The position numbers and the translations under genes were made by a program. A stretch of DNA of 61,068 bases from positions 1-61,068 of the forward strand of contig CACJJL010000012.1 in NCBI GenBank assembly GCA_902593735.1. Reading direction: 5' to 3'. Origin of the DNA: an uncultured SAR116 cluster alpha proteobacterium (GTDB lineage Bacteria; Pseudomonadota; Alphaproteobacteria; Puniceispirillales; Marisalimonadaceae). A model generated the notes under the pieces. The model made no database searches. It saw nothing but the letters and a program-made list of their open reading frames with translations, and was not told the origin of the DNA. Below, in pieces: positions 8,396 to 17,038 of this stretch; position 1 is the first letter of the stretch, and each line of letters begins with the position of its first letter.

Positions 8396-9568
8396 ATGAA
8401 GTTTTGGAATAATTTATTTTTAAGTGGTATGAAAAATTTTCCTTATGGGTCAATTGAAATAGAATGGCCAAACGGGAAAGTTGAAAAAATTTCAGCGAAT
8501 AAAAGTGGTCCTAAAGCAAATTTAAAAATTACTGATGAAAATGTTGTTAAAGAAATTATAAGCGGTGGTTCCGTTAAATTTGCAGAGTTATACATGGCAA
8601 AAAGATTAACATCTTCGAATTTGACAACTTTAATGTATTATTTTGCACTGAATAATAATGAAGCTGAAGACACTTTCAAAGTATCAATTTTTAAGTATTT
8701 TTATAATAAGTTTTCTCATTACAAAAATAAAAACAGTGAAGATCAAGCAAAGAAAAATATCTCTTATCATTATGATTTAGGAAATAAATTTTATAGTTAT
8801 TGGTTAGATAAATCTATGACCTATTCATCTGCTATTTTTTCAAAACCAACTGATAATCTGGAGGTTGCTCAAATAAATAAATATAAAAAGCTCGCAGAAC
8901 TAGTTTCAGTAAAAAATGGTGATAACATATTAGAAATTGGTTGTGGTTGGGGTGGATTTTCTGAATTTCTAGGTAAAGAGTTTGATTGTAAAATAACAGC
9001 AATTACAATTTCAAAAGAGCAATACAATTTTGCTAAAAAAAGAATTAAAAACGCAAATCTAGAAAACAAAATTGATATAAGATATTGCGATTATCGCAAT
9101 ATTGATGGCAATTTTGATAAAGTACTATCAATAGAAATGATCGAAGCTGTAGGAAAAGAATATTGGAACAATTTTTTTAGTAAAATAAGAAGTATTTTAA
9201 ATCCAAATGGATATGTTGGACTGCAATTAATTACAATTGATGATAAGATATATGAAGTTTATAAAAATAATCCAGACTTTATACAAAAATATATTTTTCC
9301 TGGGGGGATGTTGCCGTCTTTAAAAACACTTACAAATGTTGTAAGTAAAAACAACTTTAATATCGATTGCGTAAATAGTTTTTCAAAAGATTACGCAAAA
9401 ACATTAAATATTTGGAATGAAAGTTTTAATAAAAATTGGAAAAAAATTGAAAATCTTGGATTTGACGAAACTTTTAAATTAATGTGGAATTATTATTTAT
9501 CATATTGTGAGGGTGGTTTTTTATCTAAAAATATTGATTTAAAACAAATAAAATTGAACATTAATTAA
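8396..9568 (+). CDS. Cyclopropane-fatty-acyl-phospholipid synthase-like methyltransferase
   Basis: The 390 residues match the Cfa/mycolic-acid-cyclopropane-synthase family. Features are SYHYDLGNKFYSYWLD (about 123-138), MTYSSAIF, the SAM motif ILEIGCGWGGFSEFLG (about 178-193), SIEMIEAVGKEYW, and the C-terminal YCEGGF motif containing the family cysteine. It should transfer a methyl group from SAM to the double bond of unsaturated phospholipid acyl chains. A cyclopropane product (Cfa) and a branched or methylated product (UfaM-like) are both possible. The linked flavoprotein slightly favours a methylated product that is then oxidised. Confidence 0.88.
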   Translation: MKFWNNLFLSGMKNFPYGSIEIEWPNGKVEKISANKSGPKANLKITDENVVKEIISGGSVKFAELYMAKRLTSSNLTTLMYYFALNNNEAEDTFKVSIFKYFYNKFSHYKNKNSEDQAKKNISYHYDLGNKFYSYWLDKSMTYSSAIFSKPTDNLEVAQINKYKKLAELVSVKNGDNILEIGCGWGGFSEFLGKEFDCKITAITISKEQYNFAKKRIKNANLENKIDIRYCDYRNIDGNFDKVLSIEMIEAVGKEYWNNFFSKIRSILNPNGYVGLQLITIDDKIYEVYKNNPDFIQKYIFPGGMLPSLKTLTNVVSKNNFNIDCVNSFSKDYAKTLNIWNESFNKNWKKIENLGFDETFKLMWNYYLSYCEGGFLSKNIDLKQIKLNIN

Positions 9569-9990
9569 GATTTTGATTTAAACAAAAATAAACTTACCTT
9601 ATAGAAATAACCAAAAAATGGAATTTTAATGAAGAGACCATTTATTGAATCCCAATAATCAGTATGAGAAACTACTTTTCCAGCGTCATTCAATAACAAT
9701 TCACTCATCCCTTCAATAGTCTGCAAAGACTTAAATGCAAAGAAAGTCATTTTCCATTTCAAAAAAACTCTTTGTTTTTTCATTGAATAGTCAAGAACAA
9801 AAAACCTAGGTTCTTTTACATTTTCAAACATATGATAAAAAATGTTTTTAAAAGCATTTATTCCTTTAGTTTTATTAAATGGATCTACGAAGATTATATC
9901 TTTAGAGATTAGATTATCGAATTCATTTATATTATCAGGGGATAGATTACTAAATAAATTAATATAATTTTTAACTATACTTTTTTCCAT
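9565..9990 (-). CDS. Nuclear transport factor 2 / SnoaL-like protein
   Basis: A 141-residue single-domain protein with the NTF2-like cone pattern: an N-terminal helix (VKNYINLFSNLS), DNLISKDIIFVDPFNKTKG, and a C-terminal strand SHTDYWDSINGLFIKIPFFGYFYK. NTF2/SnoaL-like proteins of this size accompany the flavoprotein-DUF1365-Cfa genes in many proteobacteria, which supports a role in the same lipid pathway. No catalytic activity can be assigned. Its stop shares the TTAA with the stop of the Cfa-like gene. Confidence 0.75.
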   Translation of the reverse strand: MEKSIVKNYINLFSNLSPDNINEFDNLISKDIIFVDPFNKTKGINAFKNIFYHMFENVKEPRFFVLDYSMKKQRVFLKWKMTFFAFKSLQTIEGMSELLLNDAGKVVSHTDYWDSINGLFIKIPFFGYFYKVSLFLFKSKS

Positions 9991-9999
9991 TTCAAAATT

Positions 10000-10767
10000 T
10001 TATATTATAAATTTTTTAATTAAATAAGAAGAAATCTTATCAGGTAGATAACTAAAAATCTTCATAAAAATAGAAAATGATAATGGAAAGGAAAATTCAA
10101 ATTTATTTGAGTTCATATATTTAAAAATTAAATTAGCGGCTTCGTTAACATTCATCAAACCTGGCATATAAAAATCATTTACTGAGGTCGCTTGAGTCTC
10201 TACAAAGCCTGGGCTACATAATTGTACTTTTATACCTTTAGGATTTAAATCATAACGAGCAGACTGAGCAAATGACCTTAAAGCTGCCTTTGTAGGTCCA
10301 TATGCAGCAGCTTTAGGCAAACCAATCCACCCAGAAACACTAGACATAATAATTATATGACCATTTTGTTTTCTTATGAGACCTGGTAAAAATGCCTCAT
10401 AACTGTTCAAGACACCTAGGTAATTTATATTTAAATGTTTTTTATAAAGATCTAGATTGATTTCAGATGCATTAACAGGTGAATAAATACCAGCATTCAA
10501 AAAAAGCAAGTCAGGCGCTTCAATTTCTTTTGCAATTGACTTCAATTTTTTAAAATCTTGGACATCACACGAAAAAGATTTAAAAGATTTTTTATCTCCA
10601 GAAATACTTTTACTTATCTTTTTTAACTTTTTAGAATTTCTACTAATTCCAATAACCTTCCAACCTTTATTAATCAATAATTTAGTAAAAGCAGCACCAA
10701 TGCCCTCGCTTGCTCCAGTTATAATGGCAGTTTTCTGTTTGTTATTATGTATTTTCAAATTATTCAC
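10000..10767 (-). CDS. SDR family oxidoreductase, lipid-locus associated
   Basis: This 255-residue classical short-chain dehydrogenase has the cofactor motif ITGASEGIG (about 16-24), LNAGIY, the catalytic Ser in MSSVSGW (about 141-147) and YGPTKAALR with the catalytic Tyr and Lys (about 155-163). Its C-terminal quarter is hydrophobic and basic (FPLSFSIFMKIFSYLPDK), suggesting membrane association or an acyl substrate. The start is GTG at 10767. It lies 9 bases upstream of the NTF2-like gene and is presumably cotranscribed. An SDR is a regular member of the flavoprotein-DUF1365-Cfa gene set. Confidence 0.85.
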   Translation of the reverse strand: MNNLKIHNNKQKTAIITGASEGIGAAFTKLLINKGWKVIGISRNSKKLKKISKSISGDKKSFKSFSCDVQDFKKLKSIAKEIEAPDLLFLNAGIYSPVNASEINLDLYKKHLNINYLGVLNSYEAFLPGLIRKQNGHIIIMSSVSGWIGLPKAAAYGPTKAALRSFAQSARYDLNPKGIKVQLCSPGFVETQATSVNDFYMPGLMNVNEAANLIFKYMNSNKFEFSFPLSFSIFMKIFSYLPDKISSYLIKKFII

Positions 10768-10778
10768 ATTATTAAAAA

Positions 10779-11480
10779 TTAAATTTTACAATTTTGATAT
10801 TGAACTATAACAGCTCCTCTAACTTTCGATTTTAAAATTTTTATTTTAACTGAAAACTTACCAGCTATAATATTTCTTGTAATTGGCAAATTGCCCTCAA
10901 TTATATCATTGTTACCCAAATAAATGAGTATAACTCTAATTTGTTGAGATGGGTCAAAGTGAGGGTTATCAGTAACTGTATCAGAAATATTACCTTCGAC
11001 TTTTATCTTTAATCCACCTGACAATAACAATAGAGTATTTTCAGGAGGTATAAAAGATTGTGTTGAAACTGCTAACTCTTTATAATCAGCTTTATTGCAA
11101 GTCTTATTATAGCCAAGTAACCTTAACGCATCTATCATATCCTTTTCAGGAACACCTTTAGCTAAATTAGATGCAAGTATGTTTTTTGCATCTCTACCAA
11201 CATCTGTTACTTGGTTTTTTATATTTTGAGTATTAAGTGCTAAGTTTGCTTCTTTAAGTTTTAATCTAATATCAGTTAATTTTCTATCTAATTCAATTTT
11301 TTGGTCATTAAAATTATTAATTATTTTTTCATTTTCTTGTATTAAAACCAATTTGTCACGGTTACCAAGCCACCATCCGATAAAAACAGCAATTATGATC
11401 ATCAAAAGTTTAAATATATAATTTAATATTGATCTAAACTGTTTTTGCCTATATTTATTTTGTGCTTGATAAAAATCCAA
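10779..11480 (-). CDS. Membrane-anchored coiled-coil protein, unknown function
   Basis: The 233 residues fall into three parts. A basic N-terminus leads into one transmembrane helix (LLMIIIAVFIGWWLGN, about 26-41). A coiled-coil region follows (about 45-90, rich in Lys, Glu, Asn and Leu heptads). The C-terminal half is a predicted beta-rich domain (about 130-233) with two cysteines. This arrangement suggests a protein anchored in the inner membrane with a periplasmic domain. The start is TTG at 11480, preceded by AAGG. It is the first gene of the minus-strand run feeding the SDR and NTF2-like genes. I do not recognise the family. Confidence 0.6.
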   Translation of the reverse strand: MDFYQAQNKYRQKQFRSILNYIFKLLMIIIAVFIGWWLGNRDKLVLIQENEKIINNFNDQKIELDRKLTDIRLKLKEANLALNTQNIKNQVTDVGRDAKNILASNLAKGVPEKDMIDALRLLGYNKTCNKADYKELAVSTQSFIPPENTLLLLSGGLKIKVEGNISDTVTDNPHFDPSQQIRVILIYLGNNDIIEGNLPITRNIIAGKFSVKIKILKSKVRGAVIVQYQNCKI

Positions 11481-11520
11481 ATTTTAACCTTAAATAAATT
11501 TTTTTTATCTTTTATATTTT

Positions 11521-12171
11521 ATGAATAATAAATCAATATTTTTTTTCCAGATGGTAGATAAAATAATAAAACCTCTTAACAAGATCAATAAAAGAGCCTG
11601 GCAGAGAATGTTATCAGGACGGAAACTTGATATTTTATCACCGTCTCCATTGGATATAGAAATTAAAGACATTGCTCTAGGCCTTTCAAGAGTTACAAGA
11701 TGGAATGGTCAAACTACAGGAAAACATCCATATTCAGTTGCTCAACATTCTGTTCTTGTAGAAGAACTTTTTAGCAAAGAATATCCAGACTTAGACCCAA
11801 AATGGAATTTAGCAGCTTTACTTCATGATTCTCCTGAATATGTTATAGGAGATTTAATTACACCTTTTAAGTATGCTCTCAACAACAGTTATAGATTTGT
11901 TGAGGAAAGTTTAATGAAAGCTATTTACCTTAGGTTTGGATTACCAGCTTTACCTCCAAAGCATATAGAAACTAAAATAAAAAGAATTGATAAAGCTTTA
12001 GCTTGGTTTGAGGCTATTGATTTAGCTGGTTATAAAGAAGAAGAAGCCTCGCAAATTATAAAAAAGCCAAATTTAAATTCCAAACATCAATTTATAGTTG
12101 CATTATCAGCCAATGATATTGAAAAAAGGTTTTTAAAAAGATTTCACGAAATAATTTTAAAAATATCTTAA
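11521..12171 (+). CDS. HD-domain hydrolase (YfbR-like nucleotidase/phosphohydrolase)
   Basis: The 216 residues contain the HD metal-site motifs: HSVLVEELF (His near 77), LAALLHDSPEYVIGDLITPFK (His-Asp near 99-100 and a later Asp) and further helices. The region MLSGRKLDILSPSPLDIEIKDIA is typical of bacterial HD proteins related to 5'-deoxynucleotidases. It probably removes phosphate from a nucleotide in the cytoplasm. Possible internal starts are Met11 and Met30; the conserved part begins near residue 30. Confidence 0.75.
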   Translation: MNNKSIFFFQMVDKIIKPLNKINKRAWQRMLSGRKLDILSPSPLDIEIKDIALGLSRVTRWNGQTTGKHPYSVAQHSVLVEELFSKEYPDLDPKWNLAALLHDSPEYVIGDLITPFKYALNNSYRFVEESLMKAIYLRFGLPALPPKHIETKIKRIDKALAWFEAIDLAGYKEEEASQIIKKPNLNSKHQFIVALSANDIEKRFLKRFHEIILKIS

Positions 12172-13268
12172 TATCCCTCATTAATTAATGGGAAAGCACT
12201 TAATACATTTTTACAATCAAATGCGTAATCTGTGGTTAAATAAGTTTGATTAAGTTCTTGCAATGAGTTTAATCCTAGCAACCTTAACCCTGTCAGAATT
12301 TCTGTTTCTAACAATTCAAGCATTCGAAAAATAGCCTTTGATCCTCCAGCTGCAGCAGCAAATCCTTGAAGCCTACCAATACCTACACAATCTGCTCCTA
12401 ATGCAATTGCTTTTAAAACATCTGTACCACGCATTATACCACCATCAAAAATGATCTTTGCTTTGTTCTCTACTACTTCAACAATTTCAGGCAAAACATT
12501 CAAACCACCTACTCCATAATCCAATTGTCTTCCGCCATGATTGGAAACATAAATTATTTCAACACCATGTTTTATTGCCAATAAAGCATCCTCTTTAGTA
12601 GCAATACCTTTTATTATAATAGGTAAATCACAGTAAGATTTAATCCTATCAATATCTTTCCATGAAAATCGCATTTGATACTCAAAGCCACTTGCACTTT
12701 GTCTTGATGTTGTCCTATACCTCTTTGCAAGATCTCTTTCTCTTCTACCATAGGCATCTAAGTCAACTGTCAAACATATACCTGCATAATTACAGTCAAT
12801 TGCACTTTTGATTTGATTATCAACCCAATTTTGGTCTCCTCTCACATATAATTGAAATAGTTTTGGATGATTTACACTTTTAGCAACTTCTACCAATCCA
12901 GGCATACAAGTAGAGCTTATCATATGCAATATACCAAATTCAGATGCAGCAATTGTTGGAGCAATGCCTGCCCCTTCTACAAAATCTTGCATTGAACCTA
13001 TAGGTGCAAGTATCACTGGCATTCTCAAGGAATATCCAATTAAGTTGGTGGATATATCAACATTTTCAACGTCTCTTAATACCCTTGGTCTAAATGCTAA
13101 ACTGTCAAGAGCAAATCTATTTCTTTTAAAGGTAGTCTCAGTTTCAGCAGCTCCAATTAGATAATCCCAAGTTTCTTTGGAAAGTTTTGCTTTAGCCTTT
13201 TTAGCAAATTCATGAAGAACTAAATATTCCTCGCCTTCAATTTTACTACCTAATTTATTTTTAACCAT
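12168..13268 (-). CDS. FMN-dependent alpha-hydroxy-acid oxidizing protein
   Basis: The protein has 366 residues from the ATG at 13268, which follows GGAG at a good distance; a TTG four codons upstream is less likely. It shows the glycolate-oxidase/lactate-dehydrogenase fold: FRPRVLRDV, PVILAPIGSMQDF, IIKGIATKEDA, SNHGGRQLDYG with the catalytic His and substrate-binding Arg (about 243-253), and FDGGIMRGTDVLKAIALGAD for FMN. The family oxidises lactate, glycolate, mandelate or similar 2-hydroxyacids. The exact substrate and electron acceptor cannot be read from the sequence. Confidence 0.85.
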   Translation of the reverse strand: MVKNKLGSKIEGEEYLVLHEFAKKAKAKLSKETWDYLIGAAETETTFKRNRFALDSLAFRPRVLRDVENVDISTNLIGYSLRMPVILAPIGSMQDFVEGAGIAPTIAASEFGILHMISSTCMPGLVEVAKSVNHPKLFQLYVRGDQNWVDNQIKSAIDCNYAGICLTVDLDAYGRRERDLAKRYRTTSRQSASGFEYQMRFSWKDIDRIKSYCDLPIIIKGIATKEDALLAIKHGVEIIYVSNHGGRQLDYGVGGLNVLPEIVEVVENKAKIIFDGGIMRGTDVLKAIALGADCVGIGRLQGFAAAAGGSKAIFRMLELLETEILTGLRLLGLNSLQELNQTYLTTDYAFDCKNVLSAFPLINEGY

Positions 13269-13373
13269 TTTGTTCTCCAAATTAATAACTCAAACTATAT
13301 AAAATTATTATTTAAATCTATAAAAAACTTGCCTTAGCCAAAAAGCTAAGTTACACAACTGACATATGGTTTT

Positions 13374-13460
13374 GCGAGCGTGGCGGAATGGTAGACGCAC
13401 TGGACTTAAAATCCAGAGTCCGATAAGGACGTGGGGGTTCAAGTCCCCCCGCTCGTACCA
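13374..13460 (+). tRNA. tRNA-Leu(UAA)
   Basis: An 87-nt class II tRNA. The acceptor GCGAGCG pairs with CGCTCGT (one G-U), followed by ACCA. The anticodon stem CTGGA/TCCAG encloses the loop CTTAAAA with anticodon TAA. The long variable arm TCCGATAAGGAC is characteristic of leucine tRNA, and GGTTCAAGTCC forms the T loop. It lies upstream of panC; no integrase is nearby. Confidence 0.95.
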
Positions 13461-13507
13461 TATAATTTGTTTTAGATATCAAACAAATCATGCAGGTCAT
13501 TATATAA

Positions 13508-14350
13508 ATGGTTATTACTCGTACAAGAGATGAACTATATAAAACCCTCGAAGAACTTTCTAAACGCCCGGGTAAATTAGCATTAATCCCTACCATGGGT
13601 AACTTACATGATGGACATTTATCCTTAATAAAATTAGCTAAATTAAAAGTATCAAAAACAATTGTAACTATATTTGTCAACCCCCTTCAATTTGGTAAAG
13701 ATGAAGATTTTAAAAAATATCCAAGAACTGAACAATTAGATATAGATAAATTAAAAAAAGAAACTTGTGATATTTTATTTATTCCTAGAAATGGTGAAGA
13801 AGTATTTTCAAAAAGTGAAAAAATTAAAAGTTTAGACTCTGGAAGTCTTGGATCTGAGCTTTGTGGTAAAATTAGACCTGGACATTTTGATGGAGTATTG
13901 ACTGTAGTTAATAGGTTATTTGAATTAATTAATCCAGATGTGGCTGTTTTTGGTGCAAAAGATTATCAACAACAAATTTTAATAAAAAAAATGGCTAAAT
14001 CATTACACCCTCAAATATCTCTTATAAAAGCTCCTATAGTAAGATCAAAAAATGGTGTTGCCCTATCTTCAAGGAATAATTACTTATCTGAAAAAGAATT
14101 AAAAATTGCAGCAAATTTATTTAAGTGCCTACGAAATAGTGCAAATTCTTACCAGAAAAAAGAAAAGTTAAATAAAATATTAGATAACGCAAATTCATTT
14201 TTAGTGTCCAAAGACCTAATACCTGATTATTTTGAATTGAGAGACAGCGAACTTAATATAATCTCAAAAAACAACTTTGAAGGTAATAAAGTATTTCTAG
14301 GATCTGTCACAATAAATAATACTAGATTAATTGATAATATTGAATTTTAA
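13508..14350 (+). CDS. panC: Pantothenate synthetase (pantoate-beta-alanine ligase)
   Basis: At 280 residues this is full length. It has LIPTMGNLHDGHLSLI (about 26-41) carrying the HIGH-like nucleotide-binding motif, TIFVNPLQFGKDEDF (about 55-69), FGAKDYQQ (about 152-159), and VRSKNGVALSSRNNYLS (about 179-195). It condenses pantoate and beta-alanine with ATP to make pantothenate, the precursor of coenzyme A. The rhomboid gene starts on the base after its stop codon, so the two are probably cotranscribed. Confidence 0.95.
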   Translation: MVITRTRDELYKTLEELSKRPGKLALIPTMGNLHDGHLSLIKLAKLKVSKTIVTIFVNPLQFGKDEDFKKYPRTEQLDIDKLKKETCDILFIPRNGEEVFSKSEKIKSLDSGSLGSELCGKIRPGHFDGVLTVVNRLFELINPDVAVFGAKDYQQQILIKKMAKSLHPQISLIKAPIVRSKNGVALSSRNNYLSEKELKIAANLFKCLRNSANSYQKKEKLNKILDNANSFLVSKDLIPDYFELRDSELNIISKNNFEGNKVFLGSVTINNTRLIDNIEF

Positions 14351-15070
14351 ATGTTTTTTTTTCCATTTGCAGACGAAAATCCTACAAATAAAAAACCAAT
14401 TATTTCTTGGTTAATAATTTTTTCTTGTTCATCTATTTTTCTTAACCAAATTTTTGATCCTACATACAAAGTGGAACAGACTTTTTTAAGTTTTGGTATG
14501 ATACCAGCTATTTTATTTGGACATTCCGAGTTATCAGGAAATCTTAAAATTATACCTCCTTTTTTATCAATTTTCACTTCTATGTTTTTACATGGTGGCT
14601 GGATGCATATAATTGGAAATATGACTTATCTTTACATTTTTGGAGATAACATTGAAGAAAGGTTAGGAAAATTAAAATTTATAATTTTTTATTTAGTTAC
14701 TGGAATTGTTGCCGCATTCACTCAAGCAATAATTGATCCCACATCAACAATACCAATGATTGGTGCATCAGGTGCAATTGCTGGTGTGCTTGGAGGTTAT
14801 TTAGTTTTATACCCTAAAGCAAATATAAAAGTTTTATTTTGGTTTATAATTTTTGTGAAAGTATTTAGAATAAGAGCCTTTATTGTACTTGGAGGATGGA
14901 TAATAATTCAATTTATTAGTTATAATGGATCTGACTTAAATTCGGGAGGTGTTGCATATGGTGCACATATTGGTGGATTTATATCAGGAATACTTTTGAT
15001 AAATATGATGAAAAATAAAATTACTCAAAAAAATAAAATCCTAAGTGGATCTGTCCCTAATTCTAAATAA
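14351..15070 (+). CDS. Rhomboid family intramembrane serine protease
   Basis: A 239-residue polytopic membrane protein with about six to seven hydrophobic segments. The luminal-loop region FTSMFLHGGWMHIIGNMTYLY carries the conserved His and Asn residues. GASGAIAGVLGGY (near residue 138) carries the catalytic serine of GxSG, and AYGAHIGGFISG (about 200-211) carries the catalytic histidine. It cleaves single-pass membrane proteins inside the inner membrane; the substrates are unknown. It directly abuts panC upstream and the convergent CinA-like gene downstream. Confidence 0.9.
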   Translation: MFFFPFADENPTNKKPIISWLIIFSCSSIFLNQIFDPTYKVEQTFLSFGMIPAILFGHSELSGNLKIIPPFLSIFTSMFLHGGWMHIIGNMTYLYIFGDNIEERLGKLKFIIFYLVTGIVAAFTQAIIDPTSTIPMIGASGAIAGVLGGYLVLYPKANIKVLFWFIIFVKVFRIRAFIVLGGWIIIQFISYNGSDLNSGGVAYGAHIGGFISGILLINMMKNKITQKNKILSGSVPNSK

Positions 15071-15844
15071 TTATAGAGATCTATCATCAATCTCATTACC
15101 TTCAAAAATTTTTCCTTTTCCACCTAATTTTATTACAATTTCTAAAATTGCTTCGGAAGCTTTTTTTAATGATTTTTCATCTTCTGATCTTAACACAATA
15201 GAAGTTCCAAAACTCCCTGGTTTAAAATAGGGATACGAGCCAATTTTCACGTTTAAAAATTCATTTTCTAATTTTTCTAAATGCTTTGCTATAAGACCTT
15301 CTCCAATGTTACTCGACACAGTTTTAGATTTAAGTTTTTTGCCACCTGTCAACTCATTTAAAATTGAGTTAAACATGCCCTGCATAATTTTAGGAACACC
15401 TGCCAAAACAAAAAGATTTTCAATTCTATAGCCGGGTGCGGCTGAGACAGGATTATCTATCAACTCAGAATTTGTTGGTACAATTGCCATTTTCTGACGG
15501 GCTTCATTAAACTCAATATTTGTATCCTCATAATGTAATTTTAATCTTCTTATAGCTTCTGCATCTTTATATAGCTTTTGATTAAAAGCCTTCGCAACAC
15601 ACTCAGTAGTTATGTCATCATGAGTTGGACCAATTCCACCGCAAGAAAAAACATATGTGTATTTTTTTGAAAAAACCTGAATTGTTTTAATAATAATGCT
15701 TGGATCATCTGGAATAATTCTTGCCTCCTTTAATCTTACACCTAAATTGTCTAATTGACAGGCAATCCAATTAATATTGGAATCTTTTGTTCTTCCAGAT
15801 AAAATTTCATCTCCAATAATTATTATACCTGCTGAGGCCACCAT
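15071..15844 (-). CDS. CinA-like molybdopterin-binding-fold protein
   Basis: The 257 residues begin with the MoCF/CinA domain: AGIIIIGDEILSGRTKDSN (about 4-22), then SCGGIGPTHDDITTE (about 67-81) and the following PGYRIENLFVLAGVPKIM. The C-terminal nicotinamide-nucleotide amidase domain of full CinA proteins is absent, so this is the short stand-alone form common in alphaproteobacteria. A nucleotide pyrophosphatase role is possible but not shown. Its stop codon abuts that of the rhomboid gene. Confidence 0.85.
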   Translation of the reverse strand: MVASAGIIIIGDEILSGRTKDSNINWIACQLDNLGVRLKEARIIPDDPSIIIKTIQVFSKKYTYVFSCGGIGPTHDDITTECVAKAFNQKLYKDAEAIRRLKLHYEDTNIEFNEARQKMAIVPTNSELIDNPVSAAPGYRIENLFVLAGVPKIMQGMFNSILNELTGGKKLKSKTVSSNIGEGLIAKHLEKLENEFLNVKIGSYPYFKPGSFGTSIVLRSEDEKSLKKASEAILEIVIKLGGKGKIFEGNEIDDRSL

Positions 15845-15941
15845 AAAAAAGTCCTTAATAAAAATTAATATTGTACGTAGATATTTATAATAATATATTA
15901 CAAATCATGAGAATTATATATAAAACAAATTAATAGTTAAA

Positions 15942-16730
15942 ATGAAAAAAGATATAGATTTATATGACAAGAAAGCATTTTTAAAAATGCATGCTTCAGG
16001 CAAGTTAGCAGCTGATGTTTTAGACTATATAACATCATACGTTAAAAGAGGAGTTTCGACTGGGTATCTAAATGATTTATGTCATGATTATATTTTAAAA
16101 AATGACGCTATACCAGCACCATTGAATTATAGAGGCTTTCCTAAATCCACTTGTATTTCTGTAAATCACGTAGTTTGTCATGGTATACCTGGAGAGAAAA
16201 TTCTTGATGAAGGTGACATTCTAAACATTGATGTAACTGTAATCCTTGATGGATGGTATGGAGACACAAGCAGAATGTATTTTGTAGGAGAGCCATCTAG
16301 AAAAGCAAAATTTTTAACTAAAGTAACTTATGAGTGCCTTTGGTTAGGAATTGAAACAGTCAAACCCGGAAGTACTACAGGTGATATTGGTCATGCAATT
16401 CAAACTCATGCTGAGAAAAATGGATTGTCAGTTGTAAGAGATTTTACAGGCCATGGTCTTGGGAAAGTCTTCCACGCACCACCAACAATCTTACATTATG
16501 GGCAGCCAAATACTGGAGTTGTTCTTGAAGAAGGTATGATTTTTACAATTGAACCTATGATTAATTCAGGAAAATATGATGTCAAAATTTTATCAGATGG
16601 ATGGACTGCAGTAACTCGGGACAAGAGTTTGTCGGCTCAGTTTGAACACAGTATAGGGGTAACATCAAATGGATACGAAGTTTTCACAAAATCTTCCAAA
16701 GGTTACACACAACCAGAATACCCAGTTTAA
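15942..16730 (+). CDS. map: Type I methionine aminopeptidase
   Basis: At 262 residues this is normal length. Metal ligands are visible in NIDVTVILDGWYGDTSRMY (the two Asp, about 96-114), TGHGLGKVFH (His), FTIEPMI (Glu) and SAQFEHSIGVT (Glu). SVNHVVCHGIP supplies the substrate-side His. It removes initiator methionine from nascent proteins. It stands alone between the CinA-like gene (divergent) and the small minus-strand gene at 16747-16917. Confidence 0.95.
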   Translation: MKKDIDLYDKKAFLKMHASGKLAADVLDYITSYVKRGVSTGYLNDLCHDYILKNDAIPAPLNYRGFPKSTCISVNHVVCHGIPGEKILDEGDILNIDVTVILDGWYGDTSRMYFVGEPSRKAKFLTKVTYECLWLGIETVKPGSTTGDIGHAIQTHAEKNGLSVVRDFTGHGLGKVFHAPPTILHYGQPNTGVVLEEGMIFTIEPMINSGKYDVKILSDGWTAVTRDKSLSAQFEHSIGVTSNGYEVFTKSSKGYTQPEYPV

Positions 16731-16746
16731 TAAATAATTTTTTTAA

Positions 16747-16917
16747 TTACTTCTTTAAACTTTGTTTAATAGTGTTTTTCACAGATTTTGAGGTTTCTTT
16801 AATAAATGGTTTTGCTTTTTGATAACTTTTGAAAGCGAGCTCTCCTGCTTTTTTTCTTGCGGCTGGATTAGTTGCTAAAATTTTTATCGCATTTTTTAAA
16901 ACTGTTCCAATGATCAT
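16747..16917 (-). CDS. Small basic protein, unknown function (56 aa)
   Basis: The open frame starts at an ATG (16917) preceded by GAGAA and ends at TAA (16747-16749). The product has a hydrophobic start (MIIGTVLKNAIKILATNP), then a lysine-rich body (ARKKAGELAFKSYQKAKP) ending SLKK. Around 17 of 56 residues are Lys or Arg. The ribosome-binding site, the protein-like composition and its fit into an otherwise empty 300-base gap support a real gene. I recognise no family; it may be an amphipathic, membrane- or nucleic-acid-associated peptide. Confidence 0.55.
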   Translation of the reverse strand: MIIGTVLKNAIKILATNPAARKKAGELAFKSYQKAKPFIKETSKSVKNTIKQSLKK

Positions 16918-17038
16918 TTTATTCTCGTATTAAAATTAAAAACAAAATATATATATATATAAATTTATTTATTCAGTATAAGAAAATAGTTTAAAAATTA
17001 ATATAAAAATTTCTTAAAAATTTTATTTAGGTTTTGAA

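Noticed and set aside
13374-13460. tRNA-Leu considered as a second integration site
   Set aside because: No integrase or disrupted gene nearby and both flanks are housekeeping genes (panC and an oxidase).
13351-13680. 109-codon minus-strand frame across tRNA-Leu and the start of panC
   Set aside because: It covers a clear tRNA gene and the well-supported start of panC; its translation has no recognisable domain.
16948-16962. Short (AT)n repeat upstream of purB
   Set aside because: Low-complexity AT run with no additional structure; not enough to call a regulatory or variable-number site.
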